Positions 31,620 through 43,596 of a DNA stretch of 64,000 nucleotides are shown in pieces. Origin of the DNA: Aurifilum marmelostoma (Eukaryota; Ascomycota; Sordariomycetes; Diaporthales; Cryphonectriaceae); the NCBI GenBank assembly GCA_027559495.1, contig JAMXSV010000028.1, forward strand, positions 1,364,001 to 1,428,000, in the 5' to 3' direction. How positions within the stretch are numbered: position 1 is the first letter of the stretch; each line of letters starts with the position of its first letter. Both the position numbers and the translations under genes were made by a program. The notes beneath the pieces were generated by a model. That model did not search any database. It was given only the letters and a program-made list of their open reading frames with translations, and was not told the origin of the DNA.

Positions 31620-33964
31620 AGGTGATTCTAAAATATGGCAGTGTTTGCTGGTTCGGTGGAGCGACAGAATTTATGAAAGGGGATGGATGGGTTGAAGGTT
31701 GATTTGAGCTTATCTGCATAACTTTCTTATTTGTTTCCTTTTTTTTTTTTTTCCCTATTTTCTTTTTTTCCCCAACCTTTTTTTTCTTTCTCCCTTTTTT
31801 TTCCTCCTTCTTTTCTTTCATTATTTCGATATTAGATAGATACACATTGGACATACCTCGGATTTGGTCTACATACTGCCTGAAGTTTGGCAACAGGCAA
31901 AAATCTAACTAGAATGTTATTATTTGGTCTTCCTGTTCCCATGAGTCTTATGTGTGTCTAGGTGGAAAATAAAACCATTCGGTCCTGAGACTCACCGCTG
32001 GCCTCTTTTCCTTCTTCCTACGATGATGCTGCGGTCTGCAATGCCGAGGGCTGAGCAGACGGGGCAGTAAGCTCCGTTTTAAGCATAAATAGAAGAAACC
32101 CGTTGAGATTCCTAATGGTGCTGACCTTTTGTCGGTGGTCGGCCGGCCTAAAGACGGTCAGTGTTTCCACTGCCCGCGGTCGACAATGGATAACCCCCCT
32201 CCCCTAAGGGGCCCCTGCCCCCTAAGGAAGGAAGCAAAGAAGAAGAAGGAAAGAGAAGAGAGAAAAAAAAGAAAGACAGAAAAAAAAAACGGCCCCAGCG
32301 TCTCGTCTCGGTGAGAACAGAGGGGCCCAAAGCAAGGGCACAGGGGGCCACAGGGGCACCCACTCCCGGTGCACAGACCACTGCTCCCTCCCTTGGGCTT
32401 AGCGTTTTGGGCCGTCTCGTTGTCCGTCCGTCGTGCGGGTGCTTGTCCAGGTGGTCCCTGGCGGCTCCCTGAAATTACCCAGCAAGCCCCAGGTAACCAA
32501 CCCTGTAGGTGAGACTGTTGGATATGATTTGATGGGGCGCCCTCCGCGCGAGGCTCGACACGCAGCCGCACAGAGTGTGAGAGGCTATATGTGTGTGTAT
32601 GCGTAAGAGCGTGGGAGAGTCAGAAGAGGCTTACCGTTTACCTCTCTGCTTGGTGGTCACCACCCCGAGCCCAGGGGGGAGGGCGTCGCCTCCCAAGCTT
32701 ACTGTCCACAAAGTACCTTATCCACCGCACTGTAGCACTGTAGCATAGTGGTGGTGCTGTGGTGCCTGGTAGCGCCTAGGTACAGAGTACTACCGCCCCT
32801 GCGCCCGTAGTGTGCCAGGGCGACACGGCGTACCTGACTGTCAACGCTAAGCCCTGACGGCGGACGCTGGACGAGTCTTCCTCTCTTTTAATTGGTGTCC
32901 ATTCTTTGGAGGCACCATTTCCCTCCACATCACACTTCACCTGCTCCGAGGGCCGCCATCTGGCGTTGGAATTGGTTTGAGAAACCCCTACCGAGTACAG
33001 ATCACCTCACCACGCTCCCCGACGACGGTCACTGATCCATCTGGGGAACTTGGGACTGACTGCCCTTGGCACTGGCCGAGCGGGAAATGGGGGTCTTGTT
33101 TGATCGAATCTGGTTCTCATGCCTTTGAACTGCCTGTCTGTCTCTCTCTCTTCCCCTCCAAGCCCCCCCCTCCTATTCAGCTTACGGTACGCCGCCTTTC
33201 TCTTCCCGCCTGGAAATTGCCCTTCCCTCCCAGAGGCGGGGACTTGTCGATCGCTTCTCCCACTCGAACCCCCGTTCACCCTCTCTGCCCTCTCTCTTTC
33301 TCTCTCCGCCCCCCCTCCCTCCCGCTCATTATCCCACCCAGTGCCAATCGCACTCCCTATCTCGTCGTCTCATCAACATCCAAAGAACCGATCCGGATCG
33401 TTCTGTTCGCGTTCGTGCCTCACCCTCGAATTCGACCACCCAGGGTCTCTCTCTCCTCTGCCTCGCTCGCGCCCACGTCTCCTGTGCCCGGCGACCACCT
33501 CCTGTGACGACGACCCGGCGGCGCCAAGCCCTTATCCACTCTCGAACTGCCCTTGTTGATGGGTCCCCTTGCTCACAGCCATTCGGTGATGCCAGCTGCC
33601 GCCCCCAACCTCCAGTAATCATCGAGCGAAGGAAGCACTTCTTCTCACGACCTCTCTGCCCACGCGAGACGACCGCCATCCGAGGCCGGGCCCAAGTCGA
33701 CACGACCATTCGGCCCCTCAACGGTCTGCGACAGCGGCTGGCGACTCGGTTACCCCGTAATTCATGCCACAGACACGGACGCTGCTGACCGGCTCGGACT
33801 GGCTCCTGTTGTAGTTGCTGCTGCTGTTTGTTGTGAGCTGGCGCCCACCGCTCGACACATTCATATCCCGACAACCTCTCCAACCACATCCATCTCCCGG
33901 CATAGACACAGGCACAAGGGGCGGGGAAAGAGACGGATAGAGAAGTCTCGCAGAGCGGCCCATC
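31620..33964. other. Long intergenic region or LRG1 leader
   Basis: 2.3 kb without a supported gene. Features are a T-rich stretch at 31735-31820 downstream of the DUF2417 gene, purine-rich AAAGAAGAAG runs at 32230-32290, and C/T-rich sequence at 33120-33330 with CTCTCTC repeats. Much of 33000-33964 probably serves as promoter and long 5' leader of the LRG1-type gene. Confidence 0.45.
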
Positions 33965-36900
33965 ATGTTGGGGCCTGACTATGATGCTGGGCCCCCGGGT
34001 CCCCCAGGGCTGTCTGGGGAGCGCAGCCCGAGGCGGCGAACACCAGAGCGGAGCTTCACGACCGACGACGCGAGAAACTATTCCCCCTACAGACCGCCAC
34101 GTTCGAACCCAGGCTCCCGCGACGGCAGGAGGCCATCCCTCTCCCCCTCTGCCGGGGCTGGCGATAAGAGCTGGGACCAGGACGGGTCGAGAAACCAGAG
34201 CCAGGAGAGAAACAGATCTAGGGGTCGTAACGGACGAGCACCGAGCGGGGGCCAGCGGACTTGCAAAAAATGCGGCGAGCCCTTGACGGGGCAGTTCGTG
34301 CGCGCCCTTGATGGCACATTCCATTTGGACTGTTTTAAGTGTCGGGTAAGTTACTGCGGAAGCTGTTTGTGTGTTGTCATGGCAAGAGGAGCGCTCCCTA
34401 ACGGTTCACCAAAATTCAGGACTGTGGACAGATTGTGGCATCGAAATTCTTCCCCGCCGAGGACGATGAAGGTCAGGGTCAATACCCCCTCTGCGAGACT
34501 GATTACTTCCGACGGCTCGGTCTCCTCTGCTATCAGTGCGGCGGCGCCCTCCGGGGATCTTATATAACCGCGCTCGAGAGGAAATATCACGTCGACCACT
34601 TCACATGCTCTCTGTGCCCGACAGTCTTCGGCGCGCAAGACAGCTACTATGAACACGATGGCCAGGTCTACTGCCACTACCACTACTCCACCCAGTTTGC
34701 TCAGAAGTGCAACGGATGTCAGACGGCAATTCTTAAGCAGTTTGTCGAGATCTTCCGCAACGGTCAGAACCAGCATTGGCACCCGGAGTGTTACATGATA
34801 CACAAGTTCTGGAACGTGCGACTTGCCTCCCCGAGCGATGCCTCGGACGACGCGCCTCAGGTCGACGACGAAAAGACCAGGGAGCTGGTCAAGGAGCAGG
34901 AAGAGAGGATGGAGGAGAAGGTCTACCGCATATGGAGTGTCCTTTCGACATTTGAGGAGTCATCCGCCGCCTGCATATCCGATATGCTGTTACATGTCAG
35001 CAATGGCGCCTATGTGGACGGGGTCGTGGTGGCTAAAAAGTTCATCTGGCACGTTGATATCCTCTTCAGGTCGGCCGACAGGCTGGACGACGCGATGCAC
35101 AGACTCGAGATGAAGGGTATGTGTTGTGCCCCGCCCTCAATGTTGTTGGAAGATCCTGTTTGTACTGATGATCTGGCAGCCCTGTCGTACTCGCGAGAAG
35201 CAAAACTCTTGTGCAAGAAGATTGTGCAATTCTTCTCTCTCTTGTCCAAGACACAGGACAAGAATGCCCACAAGCTTGGCGTCACGCAGGAGCTTCTCTC
35301 GCTCGTGACCGGCCTCGCTCACTACCTCAAACTCCTGATCCGTATCTGTCTACAAGGCGCACTCCGCATAGAGAAAGAGCAGGTCCACTCGGAGGGCTTG
35401 TATATGTTCCTCGATGACCTCGGCAACCTCGACACCTTGAGGACCGACGATGGCTCCCTCCAACTGACTACTGCCATGTCACGGCTCGCGGCGAACGAGT
35501 CGGACCAATGCGTTCACTGTCGGAAGCCCGTCGAAGACGAATGTGCCAAGAACGGCGAGAAGAGATGGCACATTGCATGTGTGACCTGCACCAGGTGCGG
35601 CAAGGAGCTGGGCCGAAGCCTACAGGAGGCGAGGCTCAACTCTTACGACCAGAGCATACTCTGCAGCTGCTGCGAATCGTACAGCAACGAGCCCAGACCG
35701 CCCTTTGAGCACATCACGAAGCTGCAGCAGTATGTCTTCCTGCTGCAGGTGGCGCTAGCACGGCTGCTGGATATCCTCAAAAGTACAGGCGCCTTGTCTG
35801 CAGTGGATGAGCCGATGGTGAATGGATCTGACGCTGCCAATGGCCACGCGCTGGAGGCGCCCCGTCTTCAGTCAGATCTGCGATCCAAATCCTACGCTGG
35901 AGATGGGGACGACCACCGCCGGGAGTCTTCCTACGAGAACACCCTGAACGATGTGAGGCGCCTGAGGAGCACCCGTCTTGATAAGCACTTGTCGGCTAGC
36001 TTCAGGAAAGCACGGGCATCGCGCTTGATGGACGACGGAGCAGAAGGTGGTCACGGCAATATGCAAAGCCAGCCCATCGAGGAAGACCAGGTCCCTGGCG
36101 AGGAGGGAGGATCCGATCTCATGTTTGGCCACCAGGACGCTCTGACCTTGGATGACATACCCCGTATCGTAGCTGCCGAGCAGGCCAGGGAGCAGCGGCC
36201 TGCCTACAAACCTGGGCGACAAGAACTTTTCAGGTCCCCCGCAACAGAGCCGTACATTGGAGCGGGCCAGGGCAGATCACGCTCAGCCGGACGCGCTGGT
36301 GAGCCTGGCTATGGGGATCCTTCACCACAGCGAGGCGGGACGAAGTACTTCTCCGAGCTGTCACCGGTGGAGTACTTTATTGTTCGTCACCTTGCGGTCC
36401 TCACGATGCATCCGATGGTTCAGGACGACTTCACGATCGACGAGCTCATCAATCTCATCGAGTCCAAGAAACCCGCCACGTTCTGGAACAAGTTCGGCAA
36501 GGCCTTCAAGAACGACAACAAGAAAGGTGTGAAGAAGAAGGGCATCTTTGGTGTTCCATTAGAAATCGTCATTGAGCGGGACGGCGCTGATTCCACTGAT
36601 GGCATCGGCCCGGGAACCCTTCGCATTCCGGCCATCGTGGATGATCTGGTGGCTACCATGAAGAAGATGGATCTCTCCGTCGAGGGCGTCTTCCGCAAGA
36701 ACGGCAACATCAAGAAGCTCCACGAGACCGTCGAAAAGATCGACCGTGAGGGCTGCGAGAACATCAACCTAAGTTCTCAGCCTGTCATTCAGGTCGCGGC
36801 ATTGCTGAAGAAATACCTCCGCGAACTGCCGGATCCCCTGATGACGAATAAGCTCTACCGGCTGTGGTTGACCGGAGCAAAGATACAAGACGAGGACAAG

Positions 36901-37657
36901 AGGCGGCAGTTCATCCATCTTGTGTGCTGCCTGCTTCCCAAGTGCCACCGAGACTGTCTGGAGATTCTTCTTGCCTTCCTCAAATGGGCGAGCAACTTCC
37001 ACCAGGTAGACGACGAGTCTGGATCCAAGATGGACAGCAAGAACCTTGCCACCGTCATTGCGCCGAACATTCTCTATAACCCCCTGAAAGGACCTGCTCT
37101 CGATAGTGAGCCCATGTTGGCCATCATTGTCATTGAGACTCTGATCAACGATGTGGAATCAATGTGCTTGGTGAGCATTCATCCATTCCCCTACCCCACC
37201 CACGGAACTCTGGAGACTCGGGCCGTTGACTCTCTGCTAACTTCCCTGCCTCTCCTCTTCATAGGTGCCTGACAACTTCCTCGATGTCCTAGCCGACCCT
37301 ACATGTAGCAAGGATGATATCACCAGCAAGGAGATTCTGAAACGCTTCGGCGGAAGGGTGAACGGTGGTCATGGAATCCTTCACGATGCGAGTATCGACA
37401 ACCCGGCCAGGCCTCTTGCTAGGAGGGTAGAGACCGACCCAGACGCACGGGCACCGGGTTGGCAGGAACCCAATGCTTCCTTTGCCCAGACACCGAATCC
37501 GTCTACTCCCCCACAGAAGTGGCGGAATCCGGATGACCCTCAAACATCACCTTTTGTCACACGGTCCTTTGAAGATCAAGAACAACGGCGGGAATGGAGG
37601 AACTCCACGCCAGGGCGGCCTTCAGGGAACTCGGTTGGCGTTGGAGGGACGGGCTAA
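33965..37657 (+). CDS. LRG1: LIM-domain RhoGAP (Lrg1-like)
   Basis: Four exons (33965-34345, 34420-35116, 35180-37170, 37265-37657) give 1153 residues. A disordered Arg/Ser/Pro-rich start precedes LIM domains. LIM1 begins at about residue 100 (CKKCGEPLTGQFVRALDGTF) and is split by intron 1. LIM2 follows (CYQCGGALRGSYITALERKY), then a third, partial one (CNGCQTAILKQFVEIF). A further LIM sits at about 470-525 (CVHCRKPVEDECAKNG). The RhoGAP domain spans about 815-990, with GVPLEIVIERD at its start and GVFRKNGNIKKL carrying the arginine finger near residue 865. It stimulates GTP hydrolysis on Rho1-type GTPases. Lrg1 controls cell-wall glucan synthesis, hyphal fusion and polar growth in fungi. Intron 2 (63 nt) is open in frame but has good GTATGT and GGCAG sites. 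Confidence 0.92.
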
Positions 37658-38229
37658 GAACGAGGTTTCTCAACTTTCTGTCGAGGAGGACACTCTTCTT
37701 CTTGTTGTTGCTGTTGCCTCGGGAAGATATGCAAAACAATCGATCCTAAAGACCAAATTCGTGTTTCTCATCCGACGATCTAGAATAGCCACCGCTTGGC
37801 TTATGGTGGAACGGTGCTTGGGCGGGCATATTTCCAAAGCATCGCTGAAGGCGTTTTCGTTGATTTTTTGTCCTTTGGGTCTTGGTACTTATTCCCCCCG
37901 CCTTTTCTAAAAACCCTTTTTTTTTTTTTTTCCTCATCCCATCTTAGCTACCCTCACATGTTCCTCCCCTTAGCAACATCGATCTACTTTGTCCGGGGTT
38001 GTGAGATATGCAGAAAAGGAAGAGAGCCCTGAATGAAGTTATGGTTTCATGTGCGCATGGTGTCTCTTCTTGCCTTGTCGTCGTCTATCTTTCTGAAAAG
38101 AACAAAAAGAACAGTACCGCTTCCCCATTTTCGATTCTCACATCTGCCCTATTTTTCTTATCATTCATCTGTTCTAAGAAATCAACAACTCTTTTCATGT
38201 CTTGTTGAGAGCAGATCGGTCTGGTGTAC

Positions 38230-38264
<35 letters not shown>

Positions 38265-38956
38265 CAAAGACAAGCGTGAGGGAGGTCTATCAAAGTGATT
38301 TTCTTTGCTTCCCCTAGGTAGGGAGCTAGCTGGTGATGAAACCAGTTCCATCCGCCCTTTTGCATCGGCTCTGCTTCTTCTTGGAACAAGACAGTCCTCG
38401 CCTGTGTTGGAGGAAGGTTGATCAGCCTTACTTTGCATTGTCGGTCAGTTTAGCTCTGTGGAGAGAGAAACGGAGGGAACGGGGGGTTTGCAGAGCGTTG
38501 GCGGACGTGAGGTGGAGAGAGGGGGTTGCAGGTCAGAGGAGGATTGCCCTCGAGTCACCTAGTCAGTCGAATGGAATGGCAATAGTCATCTCTGAACATA
38601 AACTATGTGGTCGTGCACGCGAACCACAGGATTTGCATGGAAAAAGGTAGTGTGGAGGACTCAGTTTGAGGACGGATGAGGTATATACACATTCGTGTCA
38701 GAAAACATTCTAGTAGTCGTGGTAATTTTGTTTTTCTGGATCAATTGGATGTTGGACGGTGAGTACTATTTGCGTTTTCATTTTCGTGCAATGTAGGAAT
38801 TTTCTTCTGGATTCGGAGTTGCGTTGCCGCTGTGATGTCCATTGGCTATATACATGAAGTCGATTAAAGCTTATATGCCCAGTATTTTACTGATGGATCC
38901 GGAACCTTTTCCTTTTCCCCCTTTTCTATGCGAGCTGCTGTGTCATATCTTCCCTG
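37658..38956. other. Convergent 3' intergenic region with microsatellite
   Basis: 1.3 kb between the stop codons of LRG1 (+) and ERG26 (-). It contains a T-run near 37917-37931 and a (TA)n microsatellite at 38234-38262. No gene is supported. Confidence 0.55.
38234..38262. repeat. (TA)14 microsatellite
   Basis: Uninterrupted TA dinucleotides over about 29 bp in the LRG1/ERG26 3' intergenic region. Confidence 0.9.
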
Positions 38957-40186
38957 CTAGTTTTTGCTGGCGGCTTGCTGCTGCTCCATTGTCCACTTGA
39001 CGGACTTTCTCATGCCGTCCTCCAGACTGACGATGGGCCGATAGCCCAGCCTCCTCTTGGCCTTGTCAATGCAGAAATACCTCGTCATGGTCGAGTAGAC
39101 GATCCTCTGCCTGTTGAACGTGGGGTTCTTGCCCAGTATCTTGCACGCGACCTCGCTGCACCAGCCGAGCAGCATGCCCAGGTCCTTGGGGATCGTCCAG
39201 ACGTGTTCCAGCCCGTGCGGGCTGCCGGCGGCGTTCCAGATGAGACGGCAGAAGTCCCAAAAGTAGACAGGGCTGTCGTTGGTGATGATAAAGGCCTCGC
39301 CGTCGACCTTTTCGTGCTCGAGGGGCTGGGTGCCGGCCTTGTGGGTGAGCAGGAGGGCGTGGGCGGCGAGCAGGTGGGCGTGGGCAACGTTCTCGACGTA
39401 GGTGAAGTCGAAGAGGTTATCGTTCTCGCCAATCTGGTAGCCGCTTCGGCCCGAGAGGTAGATGTTGATGATGTGGTACTGCGCCTGGACGTCGCCCTCG
39501 CCGACGATGCCGGCGGGACGGATCGAGGCGGTTAGGAGCTTTGAGTTGTCGGCGCGGTTGGCCTTGAGGACGATCTCTTCTGCGGCAGCCTGGTGCAATT
39601 CGAACGTCTTGTGTCAGGAGCCTATAGCTTTTCCTCTGTTTTCCTTCTGGCCGACGGTACATGTCCGCCTGGGGGAAAGCTTTTCATTGCCTTTACTCAC
39701 CTTGGTCTCGGAGTAGTACTCGGTCTGGTCCTTTCCCCTCGGCACCGGCCACCTCTCGTCGGCATTGATTAGGTCGGTGACATTGTCGCTCGCCACGCTC
39801 GCCGAGCTCGTGTACACGAGGGCCTTCACGCCGGCCGCCTGGCATGCGTCGACGATGTTCTGGGTGCCGCCAATGTTCACGGATCGGAAGAGCTCGTCGG
39901 AGGCGGCGGCGGCGCCCTGCGAGGGCGGCGACGCGGTGTGGATGACGACCTCGGGCCTGACGTCCTTGAACACGGCGGCGACCTTTTCGGCGTCTGTAAT
40001 GTTGGATTCGATGTAGCGCACGCCGTCCGACTCGGGCCGCCGGTTGCGCTCGCACCGCAGGTCGACGACGGTGATGGCGGTGGTGTCCCAGTCGCGCAGG
40101 AGGACCCGTACAATGTGGTGGCCTAGGAAGCCGCAGCCACCGGTGACCAGGACATTGCCCAGGCTCTTCTTCCCTCCAGAGGCCAT
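38957..40186 (-). CDS. ERG26: Sterol-4-alpha-carboxylate 3-dehydrogenase (decarboxylating)
   Basis: NAD(P)-dependent enzyme of ergosterol synthesis. With Erg25 and Erg27 it removes the C-4 methyl groups of the sterol nucleus at the ER. Two exons (39701-40186, 38957-39607) give 378 residues. The Rossmann motif GGCGFLG is at 16-22. The extended-SDR catalytic Tyr158-x3-Lys162 is in TEYYSETK, right at the exon 1 end. The SIRPAGIVGEGD block lies downstream of the intron, and the C-terminus contains RRLGYRPIVSLEDGM. The ATG at 40186 was chosen over an in-frame upstream ATG (40318) because the extension is a Leu/Thr/Pro-rich sequence unlike the family, whereas MASGGKKSLGNVLVTGG fits. Confidence 0.92.
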
Positions 40187-40638
40187 TATGACTGCCTTTG
40201 TATTTTGTTGAAGGGGGGAGGGGAGGAGGAGGAGGAGGAGGAGGAAAAGGAGAGGTGGTGTGTGTGTGCGGGTGACTTTTTTGTACAATTGGTAGCTGCA
40301 ATTAGGTTTCTGGTTCATGCAGGTTGCCTTTAGGGGTGTGACGATAGCTGGCGAGGTCCCCTGTCAGCGCCGGGACTAGGTAAGCATTTAGGCTCTAGCG
40401 CCCCACACCCCAACTCATCAGCAGCACATAGTGGTACTGTAGTACTGTAGTCGTACTTAAAAAGTATCTACGAACTATAGCACCTTTGTAATACATGCAC
40501 TGTCACATTGACGAGCACGCACACACGAATACTGCACACATCTTCCACAACAAACAATACATGCACAGCTCACTAGGATCTCACCACCACCATACAATAT
40601 GAGCGACGACAGCTACACTTCTGACAGACACAACCAAG
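40187..40638. promoter_or_regulatory. Divergent promoter region of ERG26 and the 40639 gene
   Basis: 452 bp between divergent start codons. A GGA-triplet run lies near 40218-40243, just upstream of ERG26. A tandem GTACTGTA-GTACTGTA element (two TACTGTA copies at 40435-40441 and 40443-40449) lies between the genes. Confidence 0.5.
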
Positions 40639-42000
40639 ATGTCCAAGGAAGTCGAGATCCTAGTGCACATCACTGCACCCAGCACCTCCAGAGATGATGC
40701 AGCCTACAGAGCACTGGCATCAGCCTACCTAGACTTTGTTCCAGATAGGAGGACCGATCTGGCTGCTGCACCTGAGACATCATTACAACACATGCAAGCT
40801 GCTGCACCGCCTGCCGAGCTGCAGTCTCCACAGGCCTCTTTCAGAAGTGTCTGGGGAAATACTGGGCCTTGGGCAGCAGGATCGCACTCGCAGCAGGAGG
40901 ACAGACAAGGTGCTTCTTCACAGCAGGATGGAACAAAGTCCCAAGACTCGTGGGTCCAGCCGCCCAGCGAGGTCGCAGACTCGATGCCTGACAACGATAT
41001 CAGTCTGGCTGGCTTCACCACCCCAACCAGAGTGTTGAACTACTACCTGCAGACAACGCGCCCTCTGTCAGGATCGTCGCAGGAAGTCACAGGTACAGGA
41101 GGAACCAATATCTATGAAGGGCTTGGTGATGTGACCATGGCGCTCGCTCAGGATGGTGGTGTTGTGGTAGCTGAGGATGCAGAAGATGCAGAAGCTGGCA
41201 GCAACCCTGATGAGGCTCATGTGGTGCAAGTGCCCTCAAGTCCGCTGCAGTCGCCAGCTGCTCCTGTGCAGTCGAGCCAGGAGCTGGGATCTGTGATTGA
41301 CGACACCATCATACCCTCTACCCAGCCTCATCTCGAGCGAGCAGACTCTGCGCCCCCCTCATCTAAACGGCACAAACCAAACACTGCCATGGCGGCGGCG
41401 GCCCAGACCCTGAGCCGGAGCATCAGTGACGTGTTGCCGCAGGGGGCTAAGCAGCTCACCAGCGCGCTCTCGCAGCACGGCCTGCCGGACACCGTCATCG
41501 CCGCCACCGCCCCTCCTAGGCCCCAGAGCGACACGGTCTGGAGCGACACGCTCGAGCTGGTCTCGGTCGAACCGCCCGCAGCCAACCACAGGCTCGAGCC
41601 CCGGCCCCCCGTGTACCTGCAGGACTTTTGCGAGAGGTTCAGCATGAGGAACCGCTACAGGCCTCGCTTCCAGGCCCGGGAGATGAGGCCGTTTGAGCGG
41701 GGCTACTGGGCCCTAGACATGGACGGGTGGCCTCACGAGGCCAAGGTCGAGACGTGGGGGTTTCTCGGCAACTTTATCCGTCGCGACAACGGGGCGGGCT
41801 GGGGCACGAGGGCGTGTCGCGATGACGCCTGGCGCTGGATCCGGCTGTACGGGTGGGAGCATATCGCCGGCGAGCTGTATATCCTGCTGTACGTCGCGAG
41901 CTACCGCCGCCTGAAGCTGATGGACATCTCCTGGTATGATGGTGCGGGCAAGGTGCTGATCGTCATGGGGGCGAGGGGTAACAAGGGCACCTTGGATTGA
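40639..42000 (+). CDS. Conserved filamentous-ascomycete protein of unknown function
   Basis: Single exon, 453 residues. The N-terminus looks ordered and conserved (KEVEILVHITAPSTSRDDAAYRA). The middle (about 45-310) is Ser/Gln/Pro/Ala-rich and probably disordered, with VLNYYLQTTRPLS near 134. The C-terminal block (about 315-453) is compact and aromatic-rich: FCERFSMRNRYRPRFQAREM, GYWALDMDGWP, WGFLGNFIRRDNGAGWGTRA, WIRLYGWEHIAGELYILLYV, and VLIVMGARG. This ordered end/disordered middle/ordered end layout with dense tryptophans is reminiscent of fungal unknowns I cannot name. There is no membrane segment or catalytic motif. Start chosen at the first ATG of the frame. Confidence 0.75.
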   Translation: MSKEVEILVHITAPSTSRDDAAYRALASAYLDFVPDRRTDLAAAPETSLQHMQAAAPPAELQSPQASFRSVWGNTGPWAAGSHSQQEDRQGASSQQDGTKSQDSWVQPPSEVADSMPDNDISLAGFTTPTRVLNYYLQTTRPLSGSSQEVTGTGGTNIYEGLGDVTMALAQDGGVVVAEDAEDAEAGSNPDEAHVVQVPSSPLQSPAAPVQSSQELGSVIDDTIIPSTQPHLERADSAPPSSKRHKPNTAMAAAAQTLSRSISDVLPQGAKQLTSALSQHGLPDTVIAATAPPRPQSDTVWSDTLELVSVEPPAANHRLEPRPPVYLQDFCERFSMRNRYRPRFQAREMRPFERGYWALDMDGWPHEAKVETWGFLGNFIRRDNGAGWGTRACRDDAWRWIRLYGWEHIAGELYILLYVASYRRLKLMDISWYDGAGKVLIVMGARGNKGTLD

Positions 42001-42563
42001 GTAGCTGGCACTTGGATATTTGCATACGGCACACTGGAGTTTTCGCCCAAGGGCTTGCACAGATGATGGATGCGGCCTGGCATTGTTGTGATACCCGGAT
42101 TAGCACATGACATAGGCGTTTTTTTTTTTTTTGGAATTAATAATGCACTCCTTGTCGTCACCATCATCATTGGTCACGCTGTAGCATCATTCGGGATCAT
42201 TGGCTCGGTCTTGACAAATGAGATTGCGCACTTGTTGATGGTCCAAAGTTCGTGAAATCGCCGAGGCTCATCTGCCATGGGCGCATGAAACCCCCAAACA
42301 GAAAAGAATAAAGCGCATGAGCTACTGCCATAGAGAGAAATCAATGGATACTATCGTACAAATGGGCCCGCAAGAATCTTCCAAACCCTCTCAAAACCCG
42401 ACCACGATCCATGCCCTCGGATGGCAAACCGACGCATATGAACCCAACCCTCGATTAGTTCTGAGAGTAGAGAGCAGCTTGTCTCCCTTTTATTCTTTTT
42501 TGGATACACCACAGACTTGAGGGTATACTAATCTCCTGCGTGATTACCTCCGCCTTTCTTTCC
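42001..42563. other. Convergent 3' intergenic region
   Basis: 563 bp between the stops of the 40639 gene (+) and the HMG-box gene (-). T14 run at 42119-42132. Nothing else recognisable. Confidence 0.55.
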
Positions 42564-43596
42564 TCACAGGCCGACTCTCTCCTGCTCGCGCTTGTACTTG
42601 GCCGCTTCTGCAGTGTACAGATCCGTGTACGGCTTCTTGTCGGAGACGGAGAGCGACTTCCACTCGGAGCTCAGCTGCCTCATGATCTCGGGGGCGCTGC
42701 CGGTGAGGGCGGTGCTCCTGGACTTGACATACTGGCTGAAGGCGGTCGCGGGCTTCTTGGGCTTACGCTCGTCAATGATCTTGACGGGGCTGAGCTTCAT
42801 GCCGAAGCCCTGCACAAGGCGGCGGCGGGCATTGTTCGCCGCGTGGATCTCCGCGACCGAGTGGCTCTCCACCCACTTCTTGTAGTTGGCAGCGTTGTTG
42901 ATCCTGTTCTGCTGGGCACGCTGGTCGAGGCGCTATGATGGAGGGTCGTCAGTATGGGGGGCCAGAGAGGAGGACAAGCACGTCGGGTGAGAAGCACGTG
43001 AGTGTCAAGTCTCGGGGGGGGGGGGGGGGGGGACAGCTTACCTGCTGCTCAGCCGGAGAGAGGTCCCTGTAGCCGACCGCGAGCTCCTTGAGCTTGGGGC
43101 CAAAGTTCTCCTTGCCGATGTCCTTGTTGCCCTTGATGTGGTCAAAGAGGTAGACCTGCCAGATGCTGCTGGCGTCCTTCTTGGGCTCCTGGTACAGCAG
43201 TGCGGTCTTCCTGAGCTGCGTCTTGAGCAGGGCCTTCTTCTTCTCCGGGTCCACCACCTTCTTCTTCTTCGGGGCAGGCTTCTTGGCCTTGGCCTTAGCC
43301 TTGGGCTTCTTCTTGGACGCGGCCGCCTTCTTGGTGCCAGCGGCAGACTTGCGCGTCGTGGTGGTGGTAGTAGTCTTTTTGGCCGCGGGCTTCTTAGCGG
43401 CACGCGTGGTGGTGGTGGCTGCTTTCTTGGTCGCAGTTGCGGCGGCGTACCCGCGGACGGCGAGACGGGCCCTGCTGTAGCTGGGCGCGATCAGGAAGCT
43501 CGGACGGGCGAGGATGGCACGCGACGAGGTGGTGGTGCGACCACAGGCGCGCAAGGCCTGGGACACCACCGCGGATTGCATCGTAGTCATCAGCAT
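42564..43596 (-). CDS. Mitochondrial HMG-box protein (mtDNA packaging, Abf2/mtHMG-like)
   Basis: Two exons (43042-43596, 42564-42932) give 307 residues. The N-terminus has an Arg/Ser/Ala-rich, acid-free presequence (for example ACGRTTTSSRAILARPS and YSRARLAVRGYAAAT) expected for mitochondrial import. A Lys/Ala/Thr-rich tail-like linker follows (about 55-120). A first helical module runs from about 125 (WQVYLFDHIKGNKDIGKENF) into exon 2, and a clear HMG box lies at about 240-305 (KPATAFSQYVKSRSTALTGS, then SSEWKSLSVSDKKPYTDLY). Such proteins bend and compact mtDNA nucleoids. The intron (42933-43041) begins GTAAGCTGT and then has a C19 tract. An ACC triplet repeat (GGT on the plus strand, 43597-43629) abuts the start codon. 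ATGs at 43596, 43587 and 43578 all fit. Confidence 0.82.
43014..43032. repeat. G19 homopolymer (C19 in transcript) inside an intron
   Basis: Nineteen consecutive Gs on the plus strand, beginning 9 nt inside the donor of the HMG-box gene intron. It is the longest G/C run in the window. Confidence 0.9.

Noticed and set aside
40187..40318. In-frame N-terminal extension of ERG26 to an ATG at 40318
   Set aside because: The extension is Leu/Pro/Thr-rich, unlike the family; the ATG at 40186 gives the expected start.
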